DNA of 20,712 nucleotides from Clostridiales bacterium (GCA_018374635.1 JAHAEW010000055.1:1-20712), one strand, 5' to 3'. Counted from the stretch's first letter, positions 14,419 to 20,675 are shown. A program made the numbers and translations. The notes: generated by a model from the sequence alone, not told the origin.

Positions 14419-14479
14419 GCGGTGCTTGGTGATTTCTGAAATAAGCTATCATTTCTATCCTGATTAACTCTTTCTGAAA

Positions 14480-14612
14480 CAGGCAAAGAAAAATCCGCCG
14501 CCCAAAAGAATGGGCGGCGGAGCAGAAAAGTGAGTGGGCCATAAGGAGCTGGCGAGGGAAAGGAGAACTGGAGCAGCCCCTATGGTCGCAACGCCTAGTT
14601 TGGCACATTCAT
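14480..14612 (-). repeat. Dispersed 133-bp repeat, copy 1 (sRNA-like)
   Basis: It is colinear without gaps with 17429-17561, with about 11 differences (roughly 92% identity). The shared block runs from the region of a candidate -10 box to just past the terminator T run, which is the extent of a small RNA gene. Flanking sequences are unrelated. Confidence 0.85.
14488..14590 (-). ncRNA. Candidate small RNA, diverged copy of the unit at 17437
   Basis: The predicted RNA has a 5' hairpin formed by CCATAGGGGCUG (14574-14585) and CAGCUCCUUAUGG (within 14539-14552), with a pyrimidine-rich loop containing CUCCUUUCCCUC. An intrinsic terminator follows, with arms TCCGCCGCCCA and TGGGCGGCGGA (14494-14521) and a T run. 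Compared with copy 2, an A-to-G change in the stem converts an A-U to a G-U pair, so pairing is kept. The promoter looks weakened: CAAACT in place of TAAATT, with no -35. It may be silent, or serve as the terminator of the HTH operon that ends at 14725. Confidence 0.45.
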
Positions 14613-14724
14613 GGAATGTCCTTTACGTGATTTGACTTATGTAGGATTAACTGCTTTTGCATAAAAAGCGATCCTATTGCCGCTTGCTGTGTATATCGGC
14701 GCAGACGTCTGGCTGTGACTGTCA

Positions 14725-15363
14725 TTATCCCAGCTTGTACGGCTTAAATAATTGGGGAACATCCAGTTCTATCCGCAAATCACGGATCAGTCTCTGGCGG
14801 GTCGCCTGCATATTTCGGCGTACTTGCACACGGCTCCAGCCTAATTCTGTGCAAAGGCTGTCATAGCTTCGCCCTTCCATCCGCTGCTGGAGTATGTATA
14901 AATCCTTCTGTGTGACACGGCGCCGTGTCGTCCGACTGTTCAGATTGCCACGATCCCTGTCCAACTGCTCCAGCTCCGCATCAGAGGGCATATCGTGCAG
15001 CAGTTCAGAGAGTTTAGAATAGCCGCCGTTCACGATTGGCTCTATGTGAAGCATCCGCCGCAGAATCGGAATATCGACCACTATATTGCTAGGAATGAAT
15101 GTGTAAAGACTGTTCATGGTCATCTGTGACCAATAGCCGACCCGGCTTTTAGTGGTCTGCAACATCTCTGCGATTTGTGCCAGTTTTAACCCTTGCAGCC
15201 GTAGTTTTAAGACTCCTAACCCAAAATGCGTGACGGAAGATTTCTCTTGCGAATGTGGGTCTGGGAATAGTTTCAAAAGCACCTCATCCGATGGAATGCG
15301 CTCCAATATCTCTGAAAAAAGGATGGTTCCCCCCTTTTCAGCCTTTTCTAATAAATCATCCAT
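14725..15363 (-). CDS. Putative regulator with two helix-turn-helix regions
   Basis: The 212-residue product has no membrane span. Two segments look like DNA-binding HTHs: about 50-80 (LKLRLQGLKLAQIAEMLQTT then KSRVGYWS) and the C-terminal 155-195 (LYILQQRMEGRSYDSLCTEL then GWSRVQVRRNMQATRQRLI), the latter like sigma region 4. It may be a sigma-like or phage/element-type regulator; I do not recognise the family. The start follows GAAAGG. It begins 5 bases after the stop of the 75-residue gene, so they form an operon. The candidate sRNA at 14488-14590 lies just downstream and can act as its terminator. Confidence 0.7.
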   Translation of the reverse strand: MDDLLEKAEKGGTILFSEILERIPSDEVLLKLFPDPHSQEKSSVTHFGLGVLKLRLQGLKLAQIAEMLQTTKSRVGYWSQMTMNSLYTFIPSNIVVDIPILRRMLHIEPIVNGGYSKLSELLHDMPSDAELEQLDRDRGNLNSRTTRRRVTQKDLYILQQRMEGRSYDSLCTELGWSRVQVRRNMQATRQRLIRDLRIELDVPQLFKPYKLG

Positions 15364-15368
15364 AGCGC

Positions 15369-15596
15369 TTACCTTTCTCTTTCACGAAATTCTAACCGCA
15401 GGATTTCCGCCGGTGTGTTGTTTGCCTTCCAGCAGGCTTTATAGTCGATCTGCGAGAGACCGTGTTGCAACCCTCTGGTAAATTGATTCCACAGGTCCTT
15501 AATATATTTGTCTGAGCACATGACCATTTCTTTGAACTTCCGCATAAGGAGACAGAGCTGTACCGCTTGGATCATCTTTTTGATTTTCGGGAACAT
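15369..15596 (-). CDS. Small basic protein of unknown function
   Basis: This 75-residue, Lys/Arg-rich protein (MFPKIKKMIQAVQLCLLMRK at the N-terminus, EILRLEFRERER at the C-terminus) has no clear motif. AGGAGG precedes the ATG at close spacing, which supports it as a real gene. It is the first gene of an operon with the two-HTH regulator, and tight linkage suggests a partner or modulator of that protein. This is inference only. Confidence 0.55.
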   Translation of the reverse strand: MFPKIKKMIQAVQLCLLMRKFKEMVMCSDKYIKDLWNQFTRGLQHGLSQIDYKACWKANNTPAEILRLEFRERER

Positions 15597-15619
15597 ACGG
15601 CCTCCTGAAAAACCCCCGC

Positions 15620-16441
15620 TTATGGGAAAAGATAAAAGTCAGTTCCAACACCCGGGACCGGCAGTATTCTCTGCTCCGCTGGGAGAGCGGGGCTGTTGCG
15701 CTCGTCTTCCAAGCCGTAATCCGGGAAATTCTCTAAAAGCGCATTTTGCAGCGCAGCGCCGTCAAACTTCTGCCCCCAGGTATCCTCGTCATAGGGCAGC
15801 ATCTCAAAGAGCGGACGGCAGCTTGTCCGATAAGTGTAGAACCGATAGCCGTAGTTTTTCCCCTCTTGATCATGGTCAACTTGAGCCGCAAGTGCCAGAG
15901 TATCTTCAAACAGGACGGAATAAAGCGGATAAGCAATGGCCAGGACCCATCCCTCTTGTGCTGTCTCCAGCCAGTAAAGTCCATTCCAAATGCGGTCATG
16001 GCGAATGACATTGCCCCAAGGAGTTTCCTCTGGGATAGGAAACTCCCCGAAGTATTCCGGGCAGACTTCCATTCCAAACGCACGGTCTTCCTCCAGGGAC
16101 TCATATTCCTGCAAAGGAAGGTCATGCGCCACAAGGTATTTGTGGGCCTCATATTCCACGATATGTCTGCCTTTGCAGTCATAATCATAGTCGCATAAAA
16201 ACGTCCTCGGAATGGTGGGCAGCGGCGTAGTGAAGGCCCTCGCTTCTGGAGAGACTGCGGGAGAATCTTCTGTTACCACAAGGTATTCACCCCCCAGGCG
16301 AGGTCTATCCGAGCTGAACTTGGTCGCGATATAATACACCCCAGGACAAATAGCCTCCGCATGATTGATCTGGCCATATTGATCTTCCAGGCCATGAAAA
16401 GTGAATGGAAGTTCTGATATCGGTATTTTGTCATATTCCAT
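15620..16441 (-). CDS. Uncharacterised cytosolic protein, 273 residues
   Basis: No signal peptide or membrane span is visible. The sequence is acidic and rich in Tyr, Pro and Trp (LPFTFHGLEDQYGQINHAEA, GVYYIATKFSSD, EETPWGNVIRHDRIWNGLYW, YRFYTYRTSC), as in many single-domain immunity or accessory proteins, but I recognise no family. AGGAGG precedes the ATG at a long spacing of about 12. It ends 23 bases before the 75-residue gene and could be the first gene of that operon. It is divergent from the XRE gene at 16571, and a palindrome in the shared promoter region may control both. Confidence 0.65.
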   Translation of the reverse strand: MEYDKIPISELPFTFHGLEDQYGQINHAEAICPGVYYIATKFSSDRPRLGGEYLVVTEDSPAVSPEARAFTTPLPTIPRTFLCDYDYDCKGRHIVEYEAHKYLVAHDLPLQEYESLEEDRAFGMEVCPEYFGEFPIPEETPWGNVIRHDRIWNGLYWLETAQEGWVLAIAYPLYSVLFEDTLALAAQVDHDQEGKNYGYRFYTYRTSCRPLFEMLPYDEDTWGQKFDGAALQNALLENFPDYGLEDERNSPALPAEQRILPVPGVGTDFYLFP

Positions 16442-16521
16442 TTTGATCTTTGACCTCCTACAAAGATATGTTTTCTTACAATCTTGCTTTTATTTCTTTC
16501 GAGATATTTTAAGTACGAAAA

Positions 16522-16538
16522 AGACATTTATAATGTCT
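16522..16538. promoter_or_regulatory. Palindrome over the XRE promoter
   Basis: AGACATT-TAT-AATGTCT is a perfect 7-3-7 palindrome containing a TATAAT -10 (16529-16534) on the plus strand; the -35 is weak. A longer-range repeat, CTTTCGAGA (16496-16504) / TCTCGAAAG (16536-16544), surrounds it. This is a good candidate for the operator of the XRE protein. Confidence 0.6.
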
Positions 16539-16570
16539 CGAAAGGGTATAAATTTATATTGGTGAAGTAT

Positions 16571-16867
16571 ATGGATTCATTTGGAATTAAGCTGAAACGG
16601 TTGCGATCGGAAAAAGAGTTAACGCAGAAAGAACTGAGTTCACTTCTCGGACTTACTCGCGCCACTATTTCTTCTTATGAAAGGTGCGCGCTTTATCCGT
16701 CTGTAGAAGCGCTGATCAGCATATGCCAATTTTTTAATGTGAGTGCCGATTATATGCTTGGACTGTCAGATACGAATACCTTTGATACAAGTTACCTGAC
16801 GGACCAACAGGAATTGATCATCCGGGCCTTGTTGGATGAATTTCGTGAAAAGAACAACAGAGGCTAA
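16571..16867 (+). CDS. XRE-family helix-turn-helix regulator
   Basis: The 98-residue product has a Cro/CI-type HTH at about residues 6-60: FGIKLKRLRSEKELTQKELS, LLGLTRATISSYERCALYP, then ALISICQFFNVSADYMLG. A short charged C-terminal tail follows. The start MDSFGIK fits the family; a longer frame upstream runs through the palindrome and -10 and is rejected. The SD is weak (GGTGAAG). It is divergent from the 273-residue gene and is probably autorepressed through the palindrome at its -10. The AT-rich composition matches the next XRE gene, not the GC-rich flanks. Confidence 0.85.
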   Translation: MDSFGIKLKRLRSEKELTQKELSSLLGLTRATISSYERCALYPSVEALISICQFFNVSADYMLGLSDTNTFDTSYLTDQQELIIRALLDEFREKNNRG

Positions 16868-16892
16868 ATATTTCGATACGGCAGTCTAATCA

Positions 16893-16948
16893 ATAGTGTC
16901 ATTATACGAACACTATCCATGTTTTTATTTTATAGCCATAATAAAATA
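16893..16948. promoter_or_regulatory. Two inverted repeats between the XRE genes
   Basis: ATAGTGT/ACACTAT (16893-16899, 16910-16916) is followed by a short T run and could be a weak terminator for the first XRE gene. TATTTTAT/ATAAAATA (16926-16933, 16941-16948) is AT-rich and lies 33 bases upstream of the second XRE start, so it is a possible operator or promoter element. Confidence 0.35.
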
Positions 16949-16980
16949 AAAGCAAGTAACGATTTCTGTTCGGTGATACC

Positions 16981-17193
16981 ATGATTAAATATGACAAGCT
17001 GTGGGAAACCATGAAAGAAAAGGGTATTACGCAATATGCCTTATACACAACTTATAATATCAATCGTTCACAGCTTGATCGCCTGCGCCGCAATAAGAAC
17101 GTGCAGGTCAATACGATTGATAAGTTGTGTAATATTTTACACTGTCGGGTTGAGGACATCATGGAGCATTTCGACGATGACAATGCGTTTTGA
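16981..17193 (+). CDS. Short XRE-family helix-turn-helix protein
   Basis: The 70-residue protein consists of one Cro/CI-type HTH: YDKLWETMKEKGITQYALYT, then TYNINRSQLDRLRRNKNV as the turn and recognition helix, then NTIDKLCNILHCRVEDIMEH. This is the minimal form common in mobile elements and in clostridial regulators of the YozG-like type. GGTGAT precedes the ATG. A good terminator begins at its stop codon. Its target is not evident. Confidence 0.85.
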   Translation: MIKYDKLWETMKEKGITQYALYTTYNINRSQLDRLRRNKNVQVNTIDKLCNILHCRVEDIMEHFDDDNAF

Positions 17194-17229
17194 CAGGCAT
17201 CCAGAGAATGGGGTGCCTGTTTATTTTTA
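17193..17229 (+). terminator. Intrinsic terminator of the short XRE gene
   Basis: ACAGGCA (17193-17199) pairs with TGCCTGT (17214-17220), followed by TTATTTTT. Confidence 0.8.
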
Positions 17230-17294
17230 GCGGCAATCGTGTAGGACATAGAATGTAGCTTACTACTTTCTGTTTGCTCTGTAAATAGGCATGA

Positions 17295-17516
17295 CCATGT
17301 TATTATATCCGTTCCGATTTTGAAGTCGGAGATTTTGCTGTTGGTGCCGGGCGTAACCCATCTTTTACGACGGAATGGGCCGCCCGTGACAGTATGGAAG
17401 TATTGTACCGTGCAGCCGAGCGGCTATACAGGCAAAGGAAAATCCGCCGCCCAAAGGAATGGGCGGCGGAGCAGAAAAGTGTGTGGGCCATAAGGAGCTG
17501 GCGAGGGAAAGGAGGG
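17295..17516 (+). pseudogene. Coding-like remnant of unknown origin
   Basis: A plus-strand frame without a start codon reads in part SDFEVGDFAVGAGRNPSFTT and EWAARDSMEVLYRAAERLYR up to about 17440, with protein-like composition (an N-terminal beta part, then an amphipathic helix). I cannot name the parent protein. From 17429 the frame continues through the 133-bp repeat to a stop at 17516, but that part is shared with a locus whose flank is unrelated, so it is probably not part of the original protein. A stop codon lies just upstream at 17292-17294. Confidence 0.35.
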
Positions 17517-17561
17517 TAGGACCAGCTCCTATGGTCGCAACGCCTAATTTAGCACATTCAT
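17429..17561 (-). repeat. Dispersed 133-bp repeat, copy 2 (sRNA-like)
   Basis: This is the partner of 14480-14612, in the same orientation. It contains the transcript, the terminator and the -10 of the candidate sRNA; the -35 lies just outside the shared block. Confidence 0.85.
17437..17539 (-). ncRNA. Candidate small RNA, unit A (two hairpins, SD-complementary loop)
   Basis: Minus-strand RNA of about 100 nt. The 5' hairpin pairs CCAUAGGAGCUGG (17522-17534) with CCAGCUCCUUAUGG (17488-17501), with one bulged base, and its 20-nt loop is almost pure pyrimidine (ACCCUCCUUUCCCUC). CCUCCUUU in this loop is the exact complement of AAAGGAGG, an extended Shine-Dalgarno sequence. After a short linker comes a terminator: TCCGCCGCCCA/TGGGCGGCGGA (17443-17470) and TTTTCCTTT. 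A promoter lies at the right distance upstream. No open frame of interest is on this strand. This resembles the architecture of SD-masking small RNAs in Firmicutes; the role is inference. Confidence 0.6.
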
Positions 17562-17574
17562 AGATCACAGTCAA
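17546..17574 (-). promoter_or_regulatory. Promoter of candidate sRNA unit A
   Basis: Minus strand: TTGACT (17569-17574), a 17-base spacer, TAAATT (17546-17551), with TG at the extended -10 position. Confidence 0.6.
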
Positions 17575-17595
17575 GGCGGCGCGTCCATATTTAAC

Positions 17596-17662
17596 AAAAT
17601 AGCCGCCGCCCGAATAAAACGGCAACGGGCGGCGGCACTGAAGGGAAGAAATAAATATTTCC
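17596..17662 (-). ncRNA. Candidate short transcript, unit B
   Basis: About 65 nt on the minus strand between a near-consensus promoter and a terminator with an 11-bp perfect stem (GCCGCCGCCCG 17602-17612 / CGGGCGGCGGC 17626-17636) followed by TATTTTG. The 5' part is AU-rich with a small hairpin (GAAAT/ATTTC) and a pyrimidine stretch (UUCUUCCCUUC). No credible protein is encoded. Its sequence differs from unit A outside the terminator type, so it is a neighbour rather than a copy. Confidence 0.5.
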
Positions 17663-17668
17663 AAGTAC

Positions 17669-17697
17669 AATCTAGCACCTCAAAGCAAAACTGTCAA
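17669..17697 (-). promoter_or_regulatory. Promoter of candidate unit B
   Basis: Minus strand: TTGACA (17692-17697), a 17-base spacer, TAGATT (17669-17674), with TG one base before the -10. Confidence 0.65.
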
Positions 17698-17732
17698 GCG
17701 CGGGTGGAGAATCTTTTGGAATCCAGGACGGC

Positions 17733-17797
17733 AAAAAATCCGCCGCCCCACAAGTGAAGGGCGGCGGCGCGAGGGTAAAAAAGAGAAAAAAGAACAC
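17733..17797 (-). ncRNA. Candidate short transcript, unit C
   Basis: About 65 nt on the minus strand. A very pyrimidine-rich 5' part (UUCUUUUUUCUCUUUUUUACCC) leads into a terminator with arms CCGCCGCCC (17740-17748) and GGGCGGCGG (17759-17767), followed by six T. It is preceded by a near-consensus promoter and lies well beyond the ATPase terminator, so it is not simply that gene's 3' end. No protein is encoded. Confidence 0.5.
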
Positions 17798-17803
17798 ATT
17801 TTT

Positions 17804-17832
17804 ATTTTAGTTCAAGCCGGGTATTCTGTCAA
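17804..17832 (-). promoter_or_regulatory. Promoter of candidate unit C
   Basis: Minus strand: TTGACA (17827-17832), a 17-base spacer, TAAAAT (17804-17809). There is no start codon with an SD downstream before the terminator. Confidence 0.7.
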
Positions 17833-17881
17833 TAGGTGTAAAACTTGTGGAATGTCGGAATGCTCACAGCGTAAAATCAAC

Positions 17882-17913
17882 GTCCCGGCGGGCTTTGTTC
17901 GGCCCGCCGGGAC
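17882..17913 (-). terminator. Terminator of the P-type ATPase operon
   Basis: GTCCCGGCGGGC (17882-17893) pairs perfectly with GCCCGCCGGGAC (17902-17913). It lies four bases after the stop codon and is followed on the minus strand by GTTGATTTTA. Confidence 0.75.
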
Positions 17914-17917
17914 TGTT

Positions 17918-20005
17918 TTATGCGTTTGCCAGCGGCAGCAGATTGGTCATGCTGTGCAGGCTGACAGCCAAAGTGGACAGGTTATGTAGCAGAGCGGATG
18001 CAGTCGGCGCCAGAATACCCAGGGAACCCAAGGCGATCAGGCCGCCGTTAAAGCCAATGACGAAGCGGTAGTTGGACTGGATGCGGACCATCAGCGCCAT
18101 TGCCAACCGCCGCAGCTGCACCAATTCAAACAGATCGTCCGCTGCAATGGTAATGTCCGCAATCTCACGGGCGATGGCGGCGCCGTCACTGATCGCAATG
18201 CCCACATTGGCGGCGGATAGGGCTGGGGAGTCATTGATCCCGTCTCCAATCATGACTACGGTACGGCCCTGAGCACGCTCCTCTTGGACAAAGCGGGCCT
18301 TGTCCTCCGGAAGCACTTCGGCCCGGTAGTCATCCACCCCTACCTGAGCGGCAATGGCGGCCGCAGTGCGCTCACTGTCTCCGGTGAGCATGACGATCTT
18401 GCCCACCCCTAAGCTGTGCAGGGCGGCCACCGCATCCTTGGCCTCGGCGCGCAGGGGGTCGGAGATGCAGATGACTGCGGCCAGCACACCGCCGACAGCC
18501 AGATACAGGTGGCTGTACTGTCCAGGAAGGGCGGCAAAAGCAGCCTGCTCTCCCTGTGGAACCGTGCAGCCCTCGTCCTCAAAAACGAAATGGGCGCTGC
18601 CGATAATGACCCGCTGTCCGTCCACCGTGCTGGCGATGCCGTGTGCCACCAGATATTCCACCTGGGAGTGCATTTCCTCGTGGGCCAGCCCCCGGTCCCG
18701 GGCGGCCTGAACCACAGCGTTGGCCATAGAGTGGGGGAAGTGTTCTTCCAGGCAGGCGGCCAGCCGGAGCATCTCCGCCTCCTGGTTGCCGCCGAAGGGA
18801 ATCACCTGGGCCACTACAGGAGTGGCGTGAGTCAGCGTTCCAGTCTTATCGAAAACGATAGTATCCGCCTGGGCTGCGGCCTCCAAATATTTTCCGCCCT
18901 TGACCGTCACATGGAGCCGGCTGGCCTCCCCCATAGCAGAAAGCACCGCCAGAGGCATGGACAGCTTCAGCGCGCAGGAGAAGTCCACCATCAGCACCGA
19001 CAGGGCCCGGTTGACGTTGCGGGTGAGCAGGTAGACCAGCGCACTCCCGGCCAAGGTGTAGGGCACCAGCCGGTCAGCCAGATGGGCGGCCTGATTCTCC
19101 GCCGCGGATTTGAGCTGCTCCGATTGCTCGATCATAGCCACGATCTTGTCGTAGCGCCCCTCGCCGGACTGCTGGGTGACGGTGAGGACACACTCACCCT
19201 CCTCTACCACTGTCCCGGCGTAGACGCTGCTGCCGGGACGCTTGGGGACAGGGATGGACTCCCCGGTAAGGGACGCCTGATTGACCATGACCTCCCCTTC
19301 CGCAATGGTGCCGTCCAGCGGGATCATGCCGCCCATGCGGACGGTCACCCGGTCACCGGTCTGGACTTGGTGGAGGGGGACCAGCACCTCGCCCTCCTCC
19401 GTCTTGAGCCAGACCCGGTCGATATTCAAGGACATACTCCGGGCCAGATCGTCCACCGACTTCTTGTGGGTCCATTCCTCCAGCAGCTCTCCCAGCCTGA
19501 GCAGGAACATAACGGAGCTTGCCGTGTCAAACTCCCGCCGCACCAAGGAAAGGCCCACGGAGATCCCGTCCAGCACCTCCACATGGAGCTGTCCCCGCAG
19601 CAGACTGCGGAGTGCCCGGAACAGATACGGAACAGACTTCACCAGAGCATAGGCCGCGCGCAGGGGCGCCGGGAAAAAGAGGGAGCGAACCGCTTTGAAC
19701 GCCACCATGCCTACCAGCTTTTCCTCATAGGCCCGGTTGATGGCCCGGCTGCTGTGGACCCGCGCCAGCTCGGAAAGGGCTTTGTCCTGATAGGAGAAGC
19801 CTTTGATTGCCTCCAGAAGCGCCTGTCGGCTGCCCCGGTACTCGATTACCGCACAGCGGGTCCGTTCATGGACCGCCGCCCGCTCCACATCCGGGAGCGC
19901 TCGGAGCCACGCCTCCAGCAGATCGGCCTGCTCCAGCGACATGAGCCTCTGGGCCATTTGGACGCGCATTCGCCCGCGGCATTCATGCTTGATTACAAAT
20001 TTCAT
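17918..20005 (-). CDS. Heavy-metal translocating P1B-type ATPase, SCALK variant
   Basis: The 695-residue product has the full P-type catalytic set: TGES (247-250), DKTGT with phosphorylated Asp386, MLTGD (539-543) and GDGINDSPAL (588-597). The N-terminus (about 1-70) looks like a metal-binding-domain fold without the CxxC pair (VIKHECRGRMRVQMA). The transmembrane metal-site motif is DFSCALKLSMP (341-351), where copper and zinc pumps have CPCALGLATP. This places it in a variant group for which Mn, Fe or other substrates have been proposed, so the metal is uncertain. It is probably an efflux pump in the cell membrane. The start MKFVIK follows GGAGG at 5 bases; an upstream in-frame GTG overlaps that SD. 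Two small proteins precede it in the operon, with a hairpin just before the SD. Confidence 0.9.
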   Translation of the reverse strand: MKFVIKHECRGRMRVQMAQRLMSLEQADLLEAWLRALPDVERAAVHERTRCAVIEYRGSRQALLEAIKGFSYQDKALSELARVHSSRAINRAYEEKLVGMVAFKAVRSLFFPAPLRAAYALVKSVPYLFRALRSLLRGQLHVEVLDGISVGLSLVRREFDTASSVMFLLRLGELLEEWTHKKSVDDLARSMSLNIDRVWLKTEEGEVLVPLHQVQTGDRVTVRMGGMIPLDGTIAEGEVMVNQASLTGESIPVPKRPGSSVYAGTVVEEGECVLTVTQQSGEGRYDKIVAMIEQSEQLKSAAENQAAHLADRLVPYTLAGSALVYLLTRNVNRALSVLMVDFSCALKLSMPLAVLSAMGEASRLHVTVKGGKYLEAAAQADTIVFDKTGTLTHATPVVAQVIPFGGNQEAEMLRLAACLEEHFPHSMANAVVQAARDRGLAHEEMHSQVEYLVAHGIASTVDGQRVIIGSAHFVFEDEGCTVPQGEQAAFAALPGQYSHLYLAVGGVLAAVICISDPLRAEAKDAVAALHSLGVGKIVMLTGDSERTAAAIAAQVGVDDYRAEVLPEDKARFVQEERAQGRTVVMIGDGINDSPALSAANVGIAISDGAAIAREIADITIAADDLFELVQLRRLAMALMVRIQSNYRFVIGFNGGLIALGSLGILAPTASALLHNLSTLAVSLHSMTNLLPLANA

Positions 20006-20025
20006 ACTTGCCTCCACGAAACAGA

Positions 20026-20047
20026 GGGGCCGCCAGATGGCGGCCCC
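20026..20047 (-). promoter_or_regulatory. Intergenic hairpin between the DUF6110-type gene and the ATPase gene
   Basis: GGGGCCGCC (20026-20034) pairs with GGCGGCCCC (20039-20047) around a 4-base loop, ending 20 bases before the ATPase start codon. With only a short T-rich flank it may attenuate transcription, set mRNA stability, or lower ATPase output relative to the small proteins. Confidence 0.5.
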
Positions 20048-20065
20048 TTCTTTGCCTTCTGCCCC

Positions 20066-20326
20066 TTATGCTTCAGAGCAATCCGCATCCGCGGCCTCTT
20101 CCGCCTGAGCACGCTGCTCATTGATTTCCTTGGCGGAGGCCAAGATATCAGCAGCGTTCTCCTGGACGGAGGTGACCGTCTCCATGACGGAGTCCCTCAT
20201 CCGCAGCGCCGCGGCGGTGGCGTGTGTATAGGCTTTTTTGGCGTCCTTGCTGGACAGCAGCTTGAGTCCCGCGGAGCCGAACAGCACGCCGCCGGCAAAC
20301 AGGACCGCTCCCTTGTAGATATTCAT
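20066..20326 (-). CDS. DUF6110-type small membrane-anchored protein
   Basis: The 86-residue product has an N-terminal glycine-rich hydrophobic segment (about 5-24, AVLFAGGVLFGSAGLKLL), then SSKDAKKAYTHATAAALRMR and a long amphipathic helix (DSVMETVTSVQENAADILAS) ending in an acidic tail. The pattern fits the family I know as DUF6110, found beside metal P-type ATPases in Clostridia. GGGAGGTGA precedes the ATG. It lies between the 26-residue protein and the ATPase in one operon. A role as a small subunit or stabiliser of the pump is inference from gene order. Confidence 0.75.
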   Translation of the reverse strand: MNIYKGAVLFAGGVLFGSAGLKLLSSKDAKKAYTHATAAALRMRDSVMETVTSVQENAADILASAKEINEQRAQAEEAADADCSEA

Positions 20327-20344
20327 GTTGCGTTCACCTCCCGC

Positions 20345-20425
20345 TCAGCGGTGCCGATACCCGGTAATGATGGCCATGACCATACAGACGACAGCGCCCC
20401 AGGCCCAGAAACGATGGCGTTTCAT
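20345..20425 (-). CDS. 26-residue single-span protein (DUF6219-like)
   Basis: The minus-strand frame reads MKRHRFWAWGAVVCMVMAII then TGYRHR and stop: a basic N-terminus, one membrane span (about 7-20) and a basic end. GGAGGG precedes the ATG, and its stop is 18 bases before the next start. I believe this matches a tiny conserved family (DUF6219) that heads such ATPase operons, though the number is from memory. It is the first gene after a strong promoter. It may be a micro-subunit of the pump or a leader peptide; neither is shown by sequence. Confidence 0.65.
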   Translation of the reverse strand: MKRHRFWAWGAVVCMVMAIITGYRHR

Positions 20426-20472
20426 AATGGAGATCCCTCCCTTGCCAGACATGGAACCTTATTTGAACCATC

Positions 20473-20501
20473 ATTTTACTACGGGAAAACAGAGGTGTCA
20501 A
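20473..20501 (-). promoter_or_regulatory. Promoter of the ATPase operon
   Basis: Minus strand: TTGACA (20496-20501), a 17-base spacer, TAAAAT (20473-20478). Just downstream the direct repeat GGTTC-N6-GGTTC lies near the transcription start and could be a regulator site. Confidence 0.8.
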
Positions 20502-20675
20502 TATGAGAAACTGACGTGTAAATTGGTATCGGTCAGGAAATGAGGTTCTGCAAACCAAGAATATGAAACACTTATCTCTGCCTTTTGTCAACAGGGTTTC
20601 CATCAAAAACTTACGCAAATTGCAAGTGCAAGTTGGACACCTGCACGGTAGAACTTAGTGAATCAGAGCGACGGT

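Noticed and set aside
12489..14432. Plus-strand open frame of 647 codons
   Set aside because: It is antisense to the AhpF-like gene and ahpC and arises from GC-rich codon bias. No motif is present.
17440..17770. Repeated GC-rich hairpins as a CRISPR-like array
   Set aside because: The spacing is irregular, the units differ outside the stem, and there are no uniform spacers or cas genes. Each hairpin has the T run of an intrinsic terminator.
18416..20506. Plus-strand open frame of 696 codons
   Set aside because: It is the antisense of the P-type ATPase operon. Its translation is Gly/His/Gln-rich with no domain, while the minus strand has every catalytic motif.
20334..20618. Minus-strand frame of 94 codons over the ATPase operon promoter
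   Set aside because: It runs through the consensus promoter and the 26-residue gene in another frame and has no SD.
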